This document shows positions 1 through 10,556 of a stretch of DNA of 64,000 nt, piece by piece. Source of the stretch: Toxorhynchites rutilus septentrionalis (lineage: Eukaryota; Arthropoda; Insecta; Diptera; Culicidae); assembly GCF_029784135.1 (NCBI RefSeq), contig NC_073746.1, positions 12,459,475 to 12,523,474 on the forward strand, given 5' to 3'. How positions within the stretch are numbered: the stretch's first letter is position 1; the number at the start of each line of letters is the position of its first letter. The notes under the pieces were generated by a model. It did not search any database and was not told the origin of the DNA. It saw only the letters and a program-made list of their open reading frames with translations. A program made the position numbers and the translations under genes.

Positions 1-189
1 CAATCACGTGTGGATTTTCTGAGCCTTTTATACGGAAATTTTGGATGTTCAAATAGCCACCGAGCTCGAAATGTGCCTCATCGCTGAAGAAAATTTGATG
101 CGAAAATTCAGCATTTTGCTGCTGTTGTTCGTTCACCCAATCGACGTATGCCCGACGCATTCCATGGCCACCACGCTCTAATTTTTGTA
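1..189 (-). pseudogene. Transposase catalytic-domain start (first DDE aspartate), same gene as 1692-2068
   Basis: On the minus strand this segment encodes a run through WVNEQQQQNAEFSHQIFFSD and then EAHFELGGYLNIQNFRI. The SDEAHF motif carries the first catalytic Asp of the DDE transposase fold in this family. It is the direct continuation of the N-terminal half across the retroelement insertion. The remaining catalytic residues are outside the window, so intactness of the element cannot be judged. Confidence 0.8.
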
Positions 190-1691
190 TTTTATTTTTA
201 TTTATTTATTTCTATAAAATTCATAATACAAGTATTAGGTTACTCAAAGTATGTATTACTACCGCTATCTATAAAGAATCTATTCACATAAATGCATTTT
301 ACACGCTCTTCTGAATTTATGGAATGATGTTGTTGATTTGATCGTTCGTGGAAGGCTGTTCCATAGCCTTATTGCTCGATGCTCAAAAGAAACTCTCAAA
401 ATATTTGTTTCACATCTAGGGAGTAGCAAATTATGAGTTCGTAGAAGTGATGACGCAACGAAAAGATTTTCCAAGTATTTTGGGGCATTTCTTAGCATTT
501 TAAAAGTCATAGTGCACGTTCGGAAATCCAAATATTCGCTGTAGCTACAGTTGAGGATTGATTTTGAAAATTCAGAGATATGGTCAAATCTATTGAGTCC
601 ATACACTTTTAAAATTAAAAGCCAATTGCAATTTGCGAAAATTTTCGCTCATTGATTTGGCATAAAGTACATCTCCATACTCAAATAGTGGAATAATTAA
701 TGCTCGAACAAGTTTCAATTTGATATGCTGAGGGGTAAATTGTTTGAGAGCCACCAAGGTCTGCATCGCATAGTACACTTTTTGACACACTGCATTAGTC
801 TGAGCTTTCCAGTTTAAGCTACTGTCCATTAAGATGCCTAGGTTTTTCACAACTTCCGAGTAACTTATGTTCTTGGTATCCATTTTGGCAGACGGAGCTC
901 CATGTACATCCATGTGTCTTGATTTAAAAATTATAGCTTGAGTCTTACAAGCATTGAGGATTAGTCCATTGTTATTGCTCCAGGAAATAATATTTGCAAT
1001 ATCAATGTTGATCATGTTTACAATGTTCGTTAAGTCATTCAGCTTACCTGATAGGTATAACTGGCAGTCATCGGCATACAGGTGAACCATGCAGTAGTTC
1101 ATACGGTTAGGCAGGTCATTTATGAACATGGAAAATAGTAGAGGGCCTAAGATCGACCCTTGAGGTACGCCACTTTCAACCTGGACAATATCAGATTTTG
1201 TACCGTTGAAGTCAACATATTGAGAGCGGTTCGACAAATAGCTTGATATCAATGCAACAGCAGATCCATGCAGCATAAAACAGCGTGCAAGTTTTTTGTA
1301 AAGTAACAGATGATTTATAGAATCAAACGCTTTACTGAAATCAAGCAGTACTAATACAGTTAACATCTTTTTGTCCAGTGCGCGTCGAATATCGTTATCA
1401 ATTTTTATCAAGGCGGTCGTAGTGCTGCAGTTTTTACGATAGTCTGATTGAAAGCGACAAAGTAGTTCATTCCTATTTAAATATTCGTTCAACTGGTTTG
1501 AAAGAATCTTTTCAAAAATTTTAGAGATGGCTGGCAGTATGCTAATTGGTCGGTACTCTGACTCGTTTACAGGATTATCAACCTTTCCAATCGGAACTAC
1601 TCTAGCAATTTTCCACATGCTTGGGAAAGTTGATGTCGTGACACAACAATTGAAAATATCAGTAATGTACGGTAGCGTTACTGAGAGAGAC
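190..1691 (-). mobile_element. 5'-truncated jockey-like non-LTR retrotransposon inserted in the transposase
   Basis: The element is flanked by a perfect 10-bp duplication AATTTTTGTA (180-189 and 1692-1701). Its 3' end on the minus strand is an A-rich tail (the T-rich run at about 183-220). It lacks ORF1, the endonuclease and the first part of the reverse transcriptase, as expected for incomplete target-primed reverse transcription. The insertion lies within transposase coding sequence and is younger than the transposon. Confidence 0.88.
280..1680 (-). pseudogene. Jockey-clade reverse transcriptase, truncated and frameshifted
   Basis: On the minus strand, RT motifs appear in order: YRPISILPAISKIFEKIL, LLDFSKAFDSINH, ESGVPQGSILGPLLFSMFIN and HLYADDCQLY (the YADD catalytic pair). 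These are followed by the thumb/C-terminal region (VVKNLGILMDSSLNW, LIIPLFEYGDVLY). Near 600-625 the frame shifts. The C-terminal segment continues in another frame at 280-606 (MYGLNRFDHISEF to RRACKMHLCE), ending in the jockey-typical RLWNSLP motif. The RT would copy element RNA at nicked chromosomal DNA. Truncation and the frameshift make this copy inactive. Confidence 0.85.
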
Positions 1692-2068
1692 AATTTTTGT
1701 ACCAGTTGGACTTTATATAGATGTAGGTGCAAGTCCAAATGCAAAATTCGCCACAATGATGTGTTTGACAAGCCCAATTGCTGAGCACGCCGTGGAATCG
1801 GAACATTCGGGTCATCCTCCACACTGGCAGCAACAGCAGCAATATTTTCGGCCGAACGCACATTACGATGATGCACAGGTTTCACAATATCCGCTACGGA
1901 TCCAGTTTGTTCGAATTTACGCACTACATTAGCGATTGTGTGCTCTGTATGCCGTCCATGACGACCAAAATCCGTCCGTAATGCTCGAAAAACATTTGCC
2001 GGTTTTTCATCATTTTTATAGAATAATTTAACAAAATTAACACGTTGTGCGATGCTAAAACGATCCAT
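1692..2068 (-). pseudogene. Transposase N-terminal part (DUF4817-like helix-turn-helix domain)
   Basis: The reading frame starts at ATG 2068 with MDRFSIAQRVNFVKLFY. About 125 residues of helix-turn-helix DNA-binding region follow, ending near YKVQLVQKL. This N-terminus is typical of insect transposases annotated as mariner/Tc1-like with a DUF4817 domain, which bind the element's terminal repeats. The frame then runs without a stop into an inserted retroelement, creating a misleading 492-codon chimeric ORF (590-2068). Crossing the insertion at the target duplication, the frame resumes at 189 and continues as VQKLERGGHGMRRAY. The transposase was therefore open at this point before the insertion. 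Family assignment is by recognition of the sequence. Confidence 0.8.
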
Positions 2069-2183
2069 ATTGTAAAATGGCAGACATTCAACTAACGATA
2101 TGACGCTTTGGTTGACAGCTATGTCAAACGGTTATCAGCGCAGGGCTGTATACTTTCGGAAGCCCGAAATGGAAAACCCTGTA

Positions 2184-2490
2184 GAACTTTTTTTTTTGTT
2201 TCGGACTCTGTTGCTCCAAACTGGCTCTAGATTAAGAAGTACGCTACGGAAGACGATTCTGATACTTTCATTTGAAAGATGAGAAAATTTAGTACAGGAT
2301 ATAGTAGTGGAAAAACTAAATTAGTGAATTTTAATAACATTTTGGAAGTGATAAACTTAAAAGTTAATAATTTTCATGTGTTATTATTAATTTTATCCTT
2401 AAAATTTATATTAAACTAGATTGTTTCGATCAATTTAATTGAAGTTCGTTAGCCGCTCTACAATTTGTTCTTTGACGCCCAACTTCTATC
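2184..2490. other. AT-rich spacer, no gene seen
   Basis: About 300 bases between the transposon end and the next MITE. It contains short AT-rich runs and no convincing ORF or repeat structure. Confidence 0.5.
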
Positions 2491-2684
2491 TTAACCCTTT
2501 CATTACGGCTGTGTGCTCCGCCGAAGTGCTACCCCTGTACGGAGCACTGCGCCGAAAAGTATGCACATCGCGCTGGTGTGATCGAAGAGCAGTATGAATT
2601 TCATGTCGTCCAAAGACGACGCTCGTACACACAGCTCGTCGCGCGGATGTCGTCTATAGACAACGGTCGTAACGAAAGGGCTAA
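2491..2684. mobile_element. Small MITE with 20-bp terminal inverted repeats
   Basis: The 194-bp segment begins TTAACCCTTTCATTACGGCT and ends with the near-inverse GGTCGTAACGAAAGGGCTAA. It is non-coding and much more GC-rich than its flanks (several GCGC and CGTCG stretches). The termini resemble a TTAA-type element, but the target duplication is not clear, so the superfamily is undetermined. Confidence 0.7.
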
Positions 2685-5256
2685 TTTGGCTGCAATATCT
2701 ATATAAGCAATTCCTGGTGAAAATTCAAGCAAAATTTTCAAAAATCGCAATTTTTACCCCACTGTACATGTAATAGCCACGTTGAAATTTACATTTTTTC
2801 TTGAAATATATAAAAAAAATCCAAACTGTATATAATCGTGTCACATATAATCGAGTCCGACCTGTATATTGCAAAACATTTTTGCAATTTTCAATAAGTT
2901 CATTCAATTTTACTGATGAGGGGGAGAAAGAAAGAGAGAAAAGAAGAAAGAAGAAAAATAATTTCAAAGACACTTCAGGAGTCGGTGAAGCTTAGCATAA
3001 CTCGGTACACGAACTCAGCGCAAGCTAGTACGAAAAATATTACTAACTATTTCTCTCATTATCACTTTTTATTTTCTATCATTAGAGCTCTATAAACGCT
3101 TTATCACTCATGATGAGAATACATTGGACTGGAATCATAAACTTCCAAATGAGTATACATTGGCGTCAATAAGTAGAGCTGTTTTTCAAGCAGTTTATCG
3201 AGAATACTCCACGAGCGTTCCACTTCACCCAATAACAATTGGTACCCACATGTTTCGAAGGCATCACAGTCACCATAATCGCATATTTTCAATCGTCACG
3301 GATCAATCTCTTCCCTGAATTGCTTAACGATAGCTGAAAATCCCGTAAATAATGAATCCCATCATCGTTTGGTATCCGAGACATCGAAGGGCAAGCGAAG
3401 TTCAACTGTTCAAAAAAAAAAAAAAAAGCAACAACGATAAAAATGCAAATATTTTCACCCGCGTTAATATTTATGAACAGCTTTCATTGTTTGTTTATTT
3501 ACACTTCCACCCCTTTTCGGCCCGACTCGAGCCGGGGGCAGAGACAGCGGAAAACGACAAATTTCCAGGAAAGCTGGCACTATCTGCAAAAGCCACCACC
3601 TTCCGTCAACTCTGTGCTCTGTGCTCCGGTCGTCTCGCGATTACGGGCCCGAACTCCCGCCCGAATGAAACAGGATCACGCGACCGACGCTGAAACTGAC
3701 CCTATTGTTCCAGTATGTATGTGCGTGTATGTTTGGATGTGTTTGGCTGTGTGTGCCGCATTTTGTGAGTTTTCACTTTTCGCTTCAGTTTTTCACTTTA
3801 TCTGCAATTTTCAACTCTTCGCCTCGAGTTCCTCTCTCGCATCCCGGAGGACTTTTCTGGCATTTTTTCGCTGTGTTATTGTACATTATTGCACAATAAA
3901 ACTGAAAAACCGTACAACTTGCACTACAGCTATGGAAGCACAGTGCTCTCAAGTGCTTGGGATGTTTATTATTGGAAGCAGTTATCCGATGAGTAGCATA
4001 ATAGCATATTTTTCCAGTGGAATTCAAAAATTCCATTTGACAAATAAATTATTGTACTGATGTCTGTTAGCTAATGACATCCCTAGTTAGCAACAATTTT
4101 TAATTCCCCCATGATTCCGATGTGGCTTTACATTGCCTTCTGGTTTTCCTCCGTTTTCCACCAGAGATTACGCTGCTCTAATATCTCGCTCCACGCTGCC
4201 ACATAAGCTTTGAGGTTTCTGGTATAACATCCTGGCATGAAGCCGAAATAAGCATACACTCGCTACAATTATCTGCAACAACACACAAAGCATACAAACG
4301 GAAGCTCTGTTTTCTGTGAACAAAACAGGCAGCAGGCTAAATACCAAAAGTTTTCGACTTTTTAAATATTGTTTCACGGCACTCGGGCTGCACTCGGACA
4401 GGCTGGCGTTTGTGTGTTTGTATGTGGTACGAGATGCTGCTTTCGGGAGCAATGCATTGAGCAATTTATCATTCAAGTATTTTGTTCCCTGCAACATACC
4501 GCATCCTCGCATTCCCGCCGCTGAAAGAATGTTTACGGAAGCGAAATTCTTGCGCTAGAAAGTGGTGAAAATTTAGTTGAGAGTTAATCTGAGGCAACCA
4601 GCTTCGATACAACTTTCGCTCGTTCGCCCTCGACCCGGTTTTTTTTTTCATTGGCGCGAACTTTGCTGCTATCCTTAACCGAAACAACGCAACAACGGAG
4701 GCCTGGCGGAAAAGATATCGTGAAAGGCAAACAGTTGTTGCAATCGGCGAGATGATTGTAACAATATTGCACAGCCGGAGATAAGCTGGGTAACCGAAAT
4801 GATGGTTATGATGGGATTAGGTTTTTATTTAGTGTTAGTGGATGAAATTTCATATTACTTGCTGCCTTTTTGGTGTTGATTGAGAGATGAAAATTTACGA
4901 GTCTAATGTAGCTCAATGAATCGAATGCTTAATTTTTTTCCGTGGGGCCCAAATTGTTTCTTTTACTGCCTTGCATTTATATATTTAGATAGTGGGTGTA
5001 CAAACTAGTTGAAAAAGATTTCTGACGGATGTCTAAAACAACTTATCGGGCAATGTTTACACTTTTTTCTTGTTCAAGCACAAGCGTTGTTCTTTTGTAT
5101 TCAGTACTTATCTTTTTTCATTCTAGTATTTGTTTCTATTTTTGATCCGAGCACGTGATATTTCAATTTTTTTTTGAGTGACTGAACAAGTCTTATGATT
5201 GTGTATGAAAGCAATGGGCTGGATTTAGAAAATCCTTTGAAACATACATGTACACT
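2685..5256. other. Intergenic or intronic sequence, no gene recognised
   Basis: Normal-complexity sequence with pyrimidine and purine tracts (for example a GA-rich tract at 2920-2960 and poly-A at 3411-3427). Several short ORFs on both strands overlap each other and show no domain or codon signature. I see no protein family. It could be intron or flank of a gene outside the window. Confidence 0.5.
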
Positions 5257-5260
5257 GTTG

Positions 5261-5908
5261 AATTATCTAGTATTCAAACCAGACTTCATGAGTGACCGTT
5301 TTCAACTGATTTTATTTTTTTATTATTTTTTATCTTCGCTTATTTTTCGTCGGCCTATTTCCGCCACTTCAGTGCCAATCACCGACATCAGGGAGGCGAC
5401 TCCACCTGTTCCTACCTATCAGACTCAACAACTCATGAGCCGGGCCAACTTCTTTTACTTCCCCTCCGAAGGAAGACGTAACCAGAGATTTTTCGCCTCA
5501 GAAAATCTCAACGACGCCAGCTGGGATTGAACCCAGACCGATCGGATTGTGAGGCTGTTACGTTAACCGCACAACCACTGGCGCCGTCGTCCTGATTTTA
5601 TTGTTCCATTTATTTCTTCGCGCACCCATGGTTAGCGATCGTTGCTTATCTTAGTAAGCTAAACAAAAGCTAGCATGCTAACGCGGATTCCGCATTTGTT
5701 ATTGTTACAGATCGTATTTCGATCTCGGTCTGACCGTGCTATTGCGGATGTTTGTAATGCTTTTATGTTAGCTACCGTAGGGTGGCGTTATATTGATATT
5801 CGGTACATTATAATTTGTAAATACAAATCTAAAGATGTATGTGTGTGATATACAGTGTAGGGATTCATATGTATGTGTAATCTATAGGTGTGTGTGTGTG
5901 TTCTAACT
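5261..5908 (-). repeat. Errantivirus 3' LTR, split by a SINE
   Basis: Sequence matches the 5' LTR on both sides of a SINE at 5316-5591. Substitutions relative to the 5' LTR are seen at about 5297 (c/a), 5670 (c/a) and 5884 (a/g), plus a GT repeat length change. Removing the SINE and one copy of its 10-bp duplication gives 362 bp. Confidence 0.92.
5316..5591 (-). mobile_element. tRNA-derived SINE inside the errantivirus 3' LTR
   Basis: On the minus strand the head carries a tRNA-like block with a pol III B box GGTTCAATCCC, preceded by an A-box-like segment AGTGGTTGTGCGG. A tRNA-unrelated body and an A/T-rich tail (the T-rich run at 5316-5335) follow. A perfect 10-bp duplication CTGATTTTAT flanks it (5306-5315 and 5592-5601). 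It must be younger than the errantivirus insertion. Confidence 0.88.
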
Positions 5909-5920
5909 CCTCCCCTTTTA
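5909..5920 (-). promoter_or_regulatory. Polypurine tract
   Basis: On the element strand AAAAGGGGAGG sits immediately before the 3' LTR start AGTTAGAAC. This is the expected position and composition for the plus-strand primer. Confidence 0.8.
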
Positions 5921-7264
5921 GATTGGCGAATCCTCCTGGCATTCGTCTATTCCTCTTATTCGTCTAATTTTTGTATTTAGATCTTTCAGTTTTATAGTAG
6001 TCTCTATTTTTGTGCGTCCAAATTTTATTTTAATTATAATAATTGTGACGATTCGACACACTATTATGGTTGTCAAACTAAATGATACGATGTGAAATTT
6101 AAAATGAAGGCTCTCTGTTTTAAGTTTAATATAATTTAGTTTCTCTCTTTCAATTTCTTTTTCATTGATTATTTTGTTATAGGTTGTGTTTTTGTTCGAT
6201 TGTATTATTTTAAATTGATATTGTGCCTCGTGTACGATAAATGTCTTGTTTTCAATACACATTTCTTCTGTTATTTTCAGTATTTTAGGTGGAAAAATTG
6301 TAATTTGACCTTGAATGGTTGTAATGTTTGTAGGTTTTCTTATAATAATCAATGTGTCAGTATAAATATTTTCATTGATTTCTTCGTCCTCAGTACATTT
6401 AGGGGCTAGTAAATATTGGTTACATTCATATTTTTCCTGTGGTGTACAACTATTCCATAGTGTACCATTTTTGTCAATCAATCTGTACTCTCTTTTCATA
6501 TTTTCGATAGGTAAAATTCTATAAAGTTGAATTTTATTTATTTCCCTTGGAACTTTGTATATAAAGAGCATATTTATGTTGTTAGAAGTAATTTTGACTG
6601 TTCCAAAGTGAATTATCTCTGAGATTGATAAATTACTCTTATTTTCTATTTTCAATAATTCATTTTTTGTAAATATGTCTGGATATATTATTTCTTGTTT
6701 TGCGAATGAAATTGCTTGTGTTATATAAACTAATTCCTGTATCAAATATTCCAGATTGTGGCTCAGCTTGAGATAAAAATATATCATGTTTTTTTCTTGT
6801 ATAACTTCATCTATTTGTGTCTGTAAGCCATTTATTCTTATCGTCAATTGATCGTTGATTATAACTTGTTTATTTTCTTCTGTTAATATGTTGTTCATTG
6901 TATTATTGATGATTCTTAGGTCATTGGCATCAGGTGAACCTGATAGCCATTTCCAAACTTGTCCTAAAATTTCCCATCTTTTGAATCTTGGGGTGTATAT
7001 TTTGAAAAATAAATCTTTTAATTTTGAAAGTTTATCCTGTAGTTCATAACTAAATGTTGAATCAATACCTCGTGTCATTGGTACGTATTCGTATTCCCCG
7101 ATTACATGTTTTATTTGTGTAATGTTGATTTGATGGATTAGAATAACTTCACCATTTGAGACGATACATTCCTTTTCTTCATAAAGTAGATACGGCTTAT
7201 CCTTGACGTCGATTATTTCTATTCCTAGGATGGCGGTTATTAGGAATATCCACGTGAGTTTCAC
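5918..7264 (-). CDS. env: Errantivirus Env (F-like envelope glycoprotein)
   Basis: A single uninterrupted ORF of 448 residues. It has an N-terminal hydrophobic signal peptide (about residues 1-16), a furin-type RFKR site at about residues 93-96, several N-x-S/T sites, and a hydrophobic membrane anchor near residues 400-420 followed by a basic tail. This layout matches gypsy Env proteins, which belong to the same family as baculovirus F proteins and are usually made from a spliced subgenomic RNA. The ORF reaches almost to the polypurine tract. Env is the only intact ORF of this copy. Function is inferred from family layout. Confidence 0.85.
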   Translation of the reverse strand: MKLTWIFLITAILGIEIIDVKDKPYLLYEEKECIVSNGEVILIHQINITQIKHVIGEYEYVPMTRGIDSTFSYELQDKLSKLKDLFFKIYTPRFKRWEILGQVWKWLSGSPDANDLRIINNTMNNILTEENKQVIINDQLTIRINGLQTQIDEVIQEKNMIYFYLKLSHNLEYLIQELVYITQAISFAKQEIIYPDIFTKNELLKIENKSNLSISEIIHFGTVKITSNNINMLFIYKVPREINKIQLYRILPIENMKREYRLIDKNGTLWNSCTPQEKYECNQYLLAPKCTEDEEINENIYTDTLIIIRKPTNITTIQGQITIFPPKILKITEEMCIENKTFIVHEAQYQFKIIQSNKNTTYNKIINEKEIEREKLNYIKLKTESLHFKFHIVSFSLTTIIVCRIVTIIIIKIKFGRTKIETTIKLKDLNTKIRRIRGIDECQEDSPI

Positions 7265-8499
7265 TGAAAAGATTTTGAATTTATTAGTCGTTTATGGATT
7301 TTACGGTTATTCGTATCAACTATATATGAGGGGTGATTTTCCTTTACATAATTAATCCTGTATCTGGGTTTATTTTTGTCTATATCGTTTGTTTTTTCCC
7401 ATATTTCTTGTCCTTGATCTAAATTTGGATATTCTTCTAATACTTTCTTGTACTGCTCTTGTAGTTTTTCTAAGTCCTCTTTTGTCGTGTTATAGAACCA
7501 TAACTCGATCGGTTTATGTCCGGTGACTTTATGAATCGTGTGATTGTATTTTCGATAAGCTTGTGCAATTTCCATTTTACTTGGTTTATTTTCTTTCTTT
7601 GTACAGCGTAGAATCTCCCTTACTGTAGAGTGGACTCTCTCTATTTGGCCGTTGGTTTCACTTCTATGCACTGGTGTTGTTGTATGATTGATTCCAAGCT
7701 CTCTGAATAGAAGTTGAACTTTTTGTGTTAAGAATGATGATTCGTTGTCTGTCATGATATGTTCAGCTTGAGGAAACTCATTTAACATTTCTATGAAAGC
7801 TTCTTCAACATCCTGTGTGTTACATGTGTTTAGAAATCTGAATGTAACATATTTTGTCAATTTATCAATTACATTCATTATAATGTTGTTGTCAATGAAG
7901 ACTAAATCAGCATGTAAATGTGTTCCTTTCATTGGTACTGGTGCATTTGTAGGTTTCTCCTGTATTGGATTACGATCATATTTTTGTAGTACACATATTT
8001 TACATGTTTTTACATATTTTTCAAATAGTGTCCTCATTTTTGGGAAGTAATAGTGCTCGAGTGCCTGTTGAACATTTTCTCTTGCATTGCGATGAGCGTA
8101 ATCGTGGATTTCTTTAATTTTTTTCAATTGGTCTTCTTCATCAAATATTTCTTTCACTTCCATTGGTGCGTAGCATATTTTTGTTTTGCTATTAGAGAGA
8201 TGTTCCTTGTAAGTTTCTTGTAATAACCCAATAATTCTCGTAGTTGCTTTGATTCCAGTTTTTATTCTCTCCTGTATGATCATTAAAAATTCTTCCTGTA
8301 TTTGTTTATCTGTTTTACCTTCAAAATTCACATAGATGCGTGTTCTGCCATCTTGTGTTGTATACGTAGCTTTTTCACCCTCAATATACACGATTTGTAA
8401 TTTGTAGACATTAATAGGAGCAGTAGAACTTGGAAAAAAATATTCGTCTGAGTCTTCTGCGCTATGAGCAGTCATTGTATTAACAGAAACTCTACTCAA
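7261..8499 (-). CDS. pol: Errantivirus Pol part 2: integrase
   Basis: The open frame actually extends upstream of this ATG to about 8600, where the end of RNase H (GNTNKVADALSRVS) is readable. Integrase features: an HHCC zinc-binding module (HDYAHRNARENVQQALEHYY then KTCKICVLQK), and catalytic DDE residues in HADLVFID, MTDNESSF and ETNGQIERVHST. A C-terminal basic region follows. The integrase inserts element cDNA into chromosomes. The stop codon overlaps the env start by 4 bases (ATGA at 7261-7264). It is separated from the RT part only by the RNase H frameshifts. Confidence 0.9.
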   Translation of the reverse strand: MSRVSVNTMTAHSAEDSDEYFFPSSTAPINVYKLQIVYIEGEKATYTTQDGRTRIYVNFEGKTDKQIQEEFLMIIQERIKTGIKATTRIIGLLQETYKEHLSNSKTKICYAPMEVKEIFDEEDQLKKIKEIHDYAHRNARENVQQALEHYYFPKMRTLFEKYVKTCKICVLQKYDRNPIQEKPTNAPVPMKGTHLHADLVFIDNNIIMNVIDKLTKYVTFRFLNTCNTQDVEEAFIEMLNEFPQAEHIMTDNESSFLTQKVQLLFRELGINHTTTPVHRSETNGQIERVHSTVREILRCTKKENKPSKMEIAQAYRKYNHTIHKVTGHKPIELWFYNTTKEDLEKLQEQYKKVLEEYPNLDQGQEIWEKTNDIDKNKPRYRINYVKENHPSYIVDTNNRKIHKRLINSKSFQ

Positions 8500-8753
8500 T
8501 GCATCTGCGACTTTGTTAGTATTGCCTGGTTTGTATTTTATTTCTATCTTATATGTTTCAATTGTCGATTTCCATCTTCTTAACTTACTGTTATCATTAT
8601 TTTGTGATATTGTATAAAGTTAATGGTTGATGGTCAGTGAAAACAATTATTTTTTGACCATAAATATAATTCCTTAAATTTTTCAAACTCCATTTAATTG
8701 CTAATAACTCCTTCTCTATTGTGGAATAATTTTGTTCACTAGAGCTCAATGTT

Positions 8754-10409
8754 CTACTGATAAATGTTATGGGCTTTTCGCCTTGCTCTGTTTTTTTGTG
8801 AAAGTACAGCGCCTATAGCAATGTTGCTCGCGTCTGTCGTTAATAAGAATTCTTTCGTATAGTCTGGATATTCTAATGTAGCGTCGTTAGAGATAGCGTT
8901 TTTAATTGTTTCGATAGCTTGTCTAGCTTCATGGGTGAGATCTATTCTTGTGTTATTATCTCTTCTGTTGTCAATACCTTTCAAGTAATTGGTTAGTGGT
9001 TTGCAAATATGTGCATATCTGTGGATGAATTTTCTGTAATATCCACTAAATCCTAAAAATGCTCTGAGTTCCTTAATTGTCTTTGGTTCGGGATACTCAT
9101 TTAATGCTTGTAGTTTCTTTGGGTCCGGTCTAATTCCGTCAGTAGAAATAATGTGTCCTAGGAAATTTACTTCTTTCTGTAAAAATTTAGATTTGTCAAT
9201 TTGAATAGTAACTTTGTGCTCAACCAAAGTTTGGGATATTTTACGTATATTTTGTATATGTTCCTCCAATGTTTTTCCATATATGATGATATCGTCAATA
9301 TATGCGAAGCATATTTTATTCAGATGTTCGCCCAATATTTGGTTGATTGCGTGTTGAAAAATCGCCGGCGCATTCTTCAAGCCGAACGGCAATCTTAAAA
9401 ATTCGTATTTCTCAGTTCCTGTGCTAAATGCTGTTTTTTCAATATCTCTTGTATCTAGTTTAATTTGATGAAACCCATTTTTTAGATCAATAACTGTAAA
9501 ATATTTTTGTCCTTTCAACTGAGACAATATACTATTTATATCTGGCATTGGAAATTTATATTCGATTGTATTATCGTTTAACTTTCGATAGTCGATGACC
9601 ATTCTATAATTTTGAATCTGACTGGTATTCTTCTTAGGAACGATCCATAACGGGGAATTATATGGTGATTGAGATTTTCTAATGATTCCTTTGTCTAATA
9701 GTTCTTGAATATGTTCTTTAGCTTCGTTTCTCATATTGTGTGGTGGATTATAAGGTCTCGTATAGATAGGAAAATCGTCCTTAGTTCGAATTTTTGCTGG
9801 AATGGTTTCCATAGGTTCATTATTATCTTGAAATAATTTGAAATTTTCGCTAATTACTTCTTGCAGTTTATACTTCTCTTCCTCATTTAAATGGGAAGTT
9901 TGGATCATATGTATTGCATCAGAGTCATTTTCGTCGTGTTTGAGGAATAATTTTGTTTTGGGGAGTATAATAGTGTTATTAACGGTGTTAATAATTGCAC
10001 CAATTCTTTGTAAGGTTTGAATTCCTATAATCCCGTCATATTTAGTTAAAAGTGGAAGTATATAATATTTTTGATTCTCGTTAACAGAAGGTATAATATT
10101 TAAATTTGCAAATTCATTTACATTTACACCATTTATGGATTCAACATGAAATCTATTTCGTAGTAGAAATGTTTTATCAACAATTCCTGGTTTGATAAAA
10201 TTATATTTTGATCCTGTATCAAATAGAAATTTTCTTGTTTTTATTTTTCCTTGAATTTCCAAATATGGAAGGCCTTTTTTATTTAGGGTAAATAGTTGAC
10301 ATGAACTTGCCTCATTTCCGTGTTCCTCGCATTCTTCTATATTATTTATTAGCTGGTTTCTGTTTTCATAATTCACATGTCGTGATCGTGTTGAACGATC
10401 GATTTCCAT
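8754..10409 (-). CDS. pol: Errantivirus Pol part 1: protease, reverse transcriptase, start of RNase H (frameshifted)
   Basis: The frame is the same as gag. The first ATG is at 10409, but the true entry is probably by translation from gag. Visible domains in order: aspartic protease with FLFDTGSKYNF near residue 62; RT with YRMVIDYRKLN, FTVIDLKNGFHQI, LPFGLKNAPAIFQ and CFAYIDDIIIYG (YIDD catalytic motif); the FLGHIISTDGI connection; and RNase H beginning at LLTTDASNIAIGAVLSQ. The frame is lost after LSQK at a run of seven T (8791-8797 on the plus strand). The RNase H continues in another frame (FTDHQPL motif) until a second break near 8605-8625. Both breaks are in RNase H, so the enzyme is predicted to be non-functional in this copy. 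Confidence 0.9.
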   Translation of the reverse strand: MEIDRSTRSRHVNYENRNQLINNIEECEEHGNEASSCQLFTLNKKGLPYLEIQGKIKTRKFLFDTGSKYNFIKPGIVDKTFLLRNRFHVESINGVNVNEFANLNIIPSVNENQKYYILPLLTKYDGIIGIQTLQRIGAIINTVNNTIILPKTKLFLKHDENDSDAIHMIQTSHLNEEEKYKLQEVISENFKLFQDNNEPMETIPAKIRTKDDFPIYTRPYNPPHNMRNEAKEHIQELLDKGIIRKSQSPYNSPLWIVPKKNTSQIQNYRMVIDYRKLNDNTIEYKFPMPDINSILSQLKGQKYFTVIDLKNGFHQIKLDTRDIEKTAFSTGTEKYEFLRLPFGLKNAPAIFQHAINQILGEHLNKICFAYIDDIIIYGKTLEEHIQNIRKISQTLVEHKVTIQIDKSKFLQKEVNFLGHIISTDGIRPDPKKLQALNEYPEPKTIKELRAFLGFSGYYRKFIHRYAHICKPLTNYLKGIDNRRDNNTRIDLTHEARQAIETIKNAISNDATLEYPDYTKEFLLTTDASNIAIGAVLSQKNRARRKAHNIYQ

Positions 10410-10556
10410 CGGCTCCCCTCTCGGATTATTTCTTAGCTCTCGATCACGCTGAAGTTGTTGCTGGAACTGTTGGTTCTCATGTTGCTGTTGTTGGAATGGT
10501 TGGACTTCTCGTTGTTGCTGTAATTGTTGTAAATCTCGCAGTTGATGTGGTTGAAA

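Larger units (their letters stand above)
1..2183 (-). mobile_element. IS630/Tc1/mariner-type DNA transposon, interrupted by a retroelement; 3' part runs off the window
   Basis: Two collinear halves of one transposase gene lie on the minus strand at 1692-2068 and 1-189, separated by a retroelement. The right terminus is placed at about 2183, where the sequence ACAGGGTTTTCCATTTCGGG (minus strand) looks like a terminal inverted repeat followed by a TA. A short palindrome TTTCGG-AAGC-CCGAAA lies inside it. The other terminus is beyond position 1, so the TIR pairing cannot be confirmed here. Confidence 0.75.

Noticed and set aside
590..2068. A single 492-codon HTH plus reverse transcriptase protein
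   Set aside because: Target duplications and the transposase continuation at 1-189 show it is two nested elements read through by chance.
3352..4060. Overlapping plus-strand ORFs of 113 and 205 codons
   Set aside because: They overlap in different frames with no domain, low-complexity content and no splice or start context that supports one over the other.
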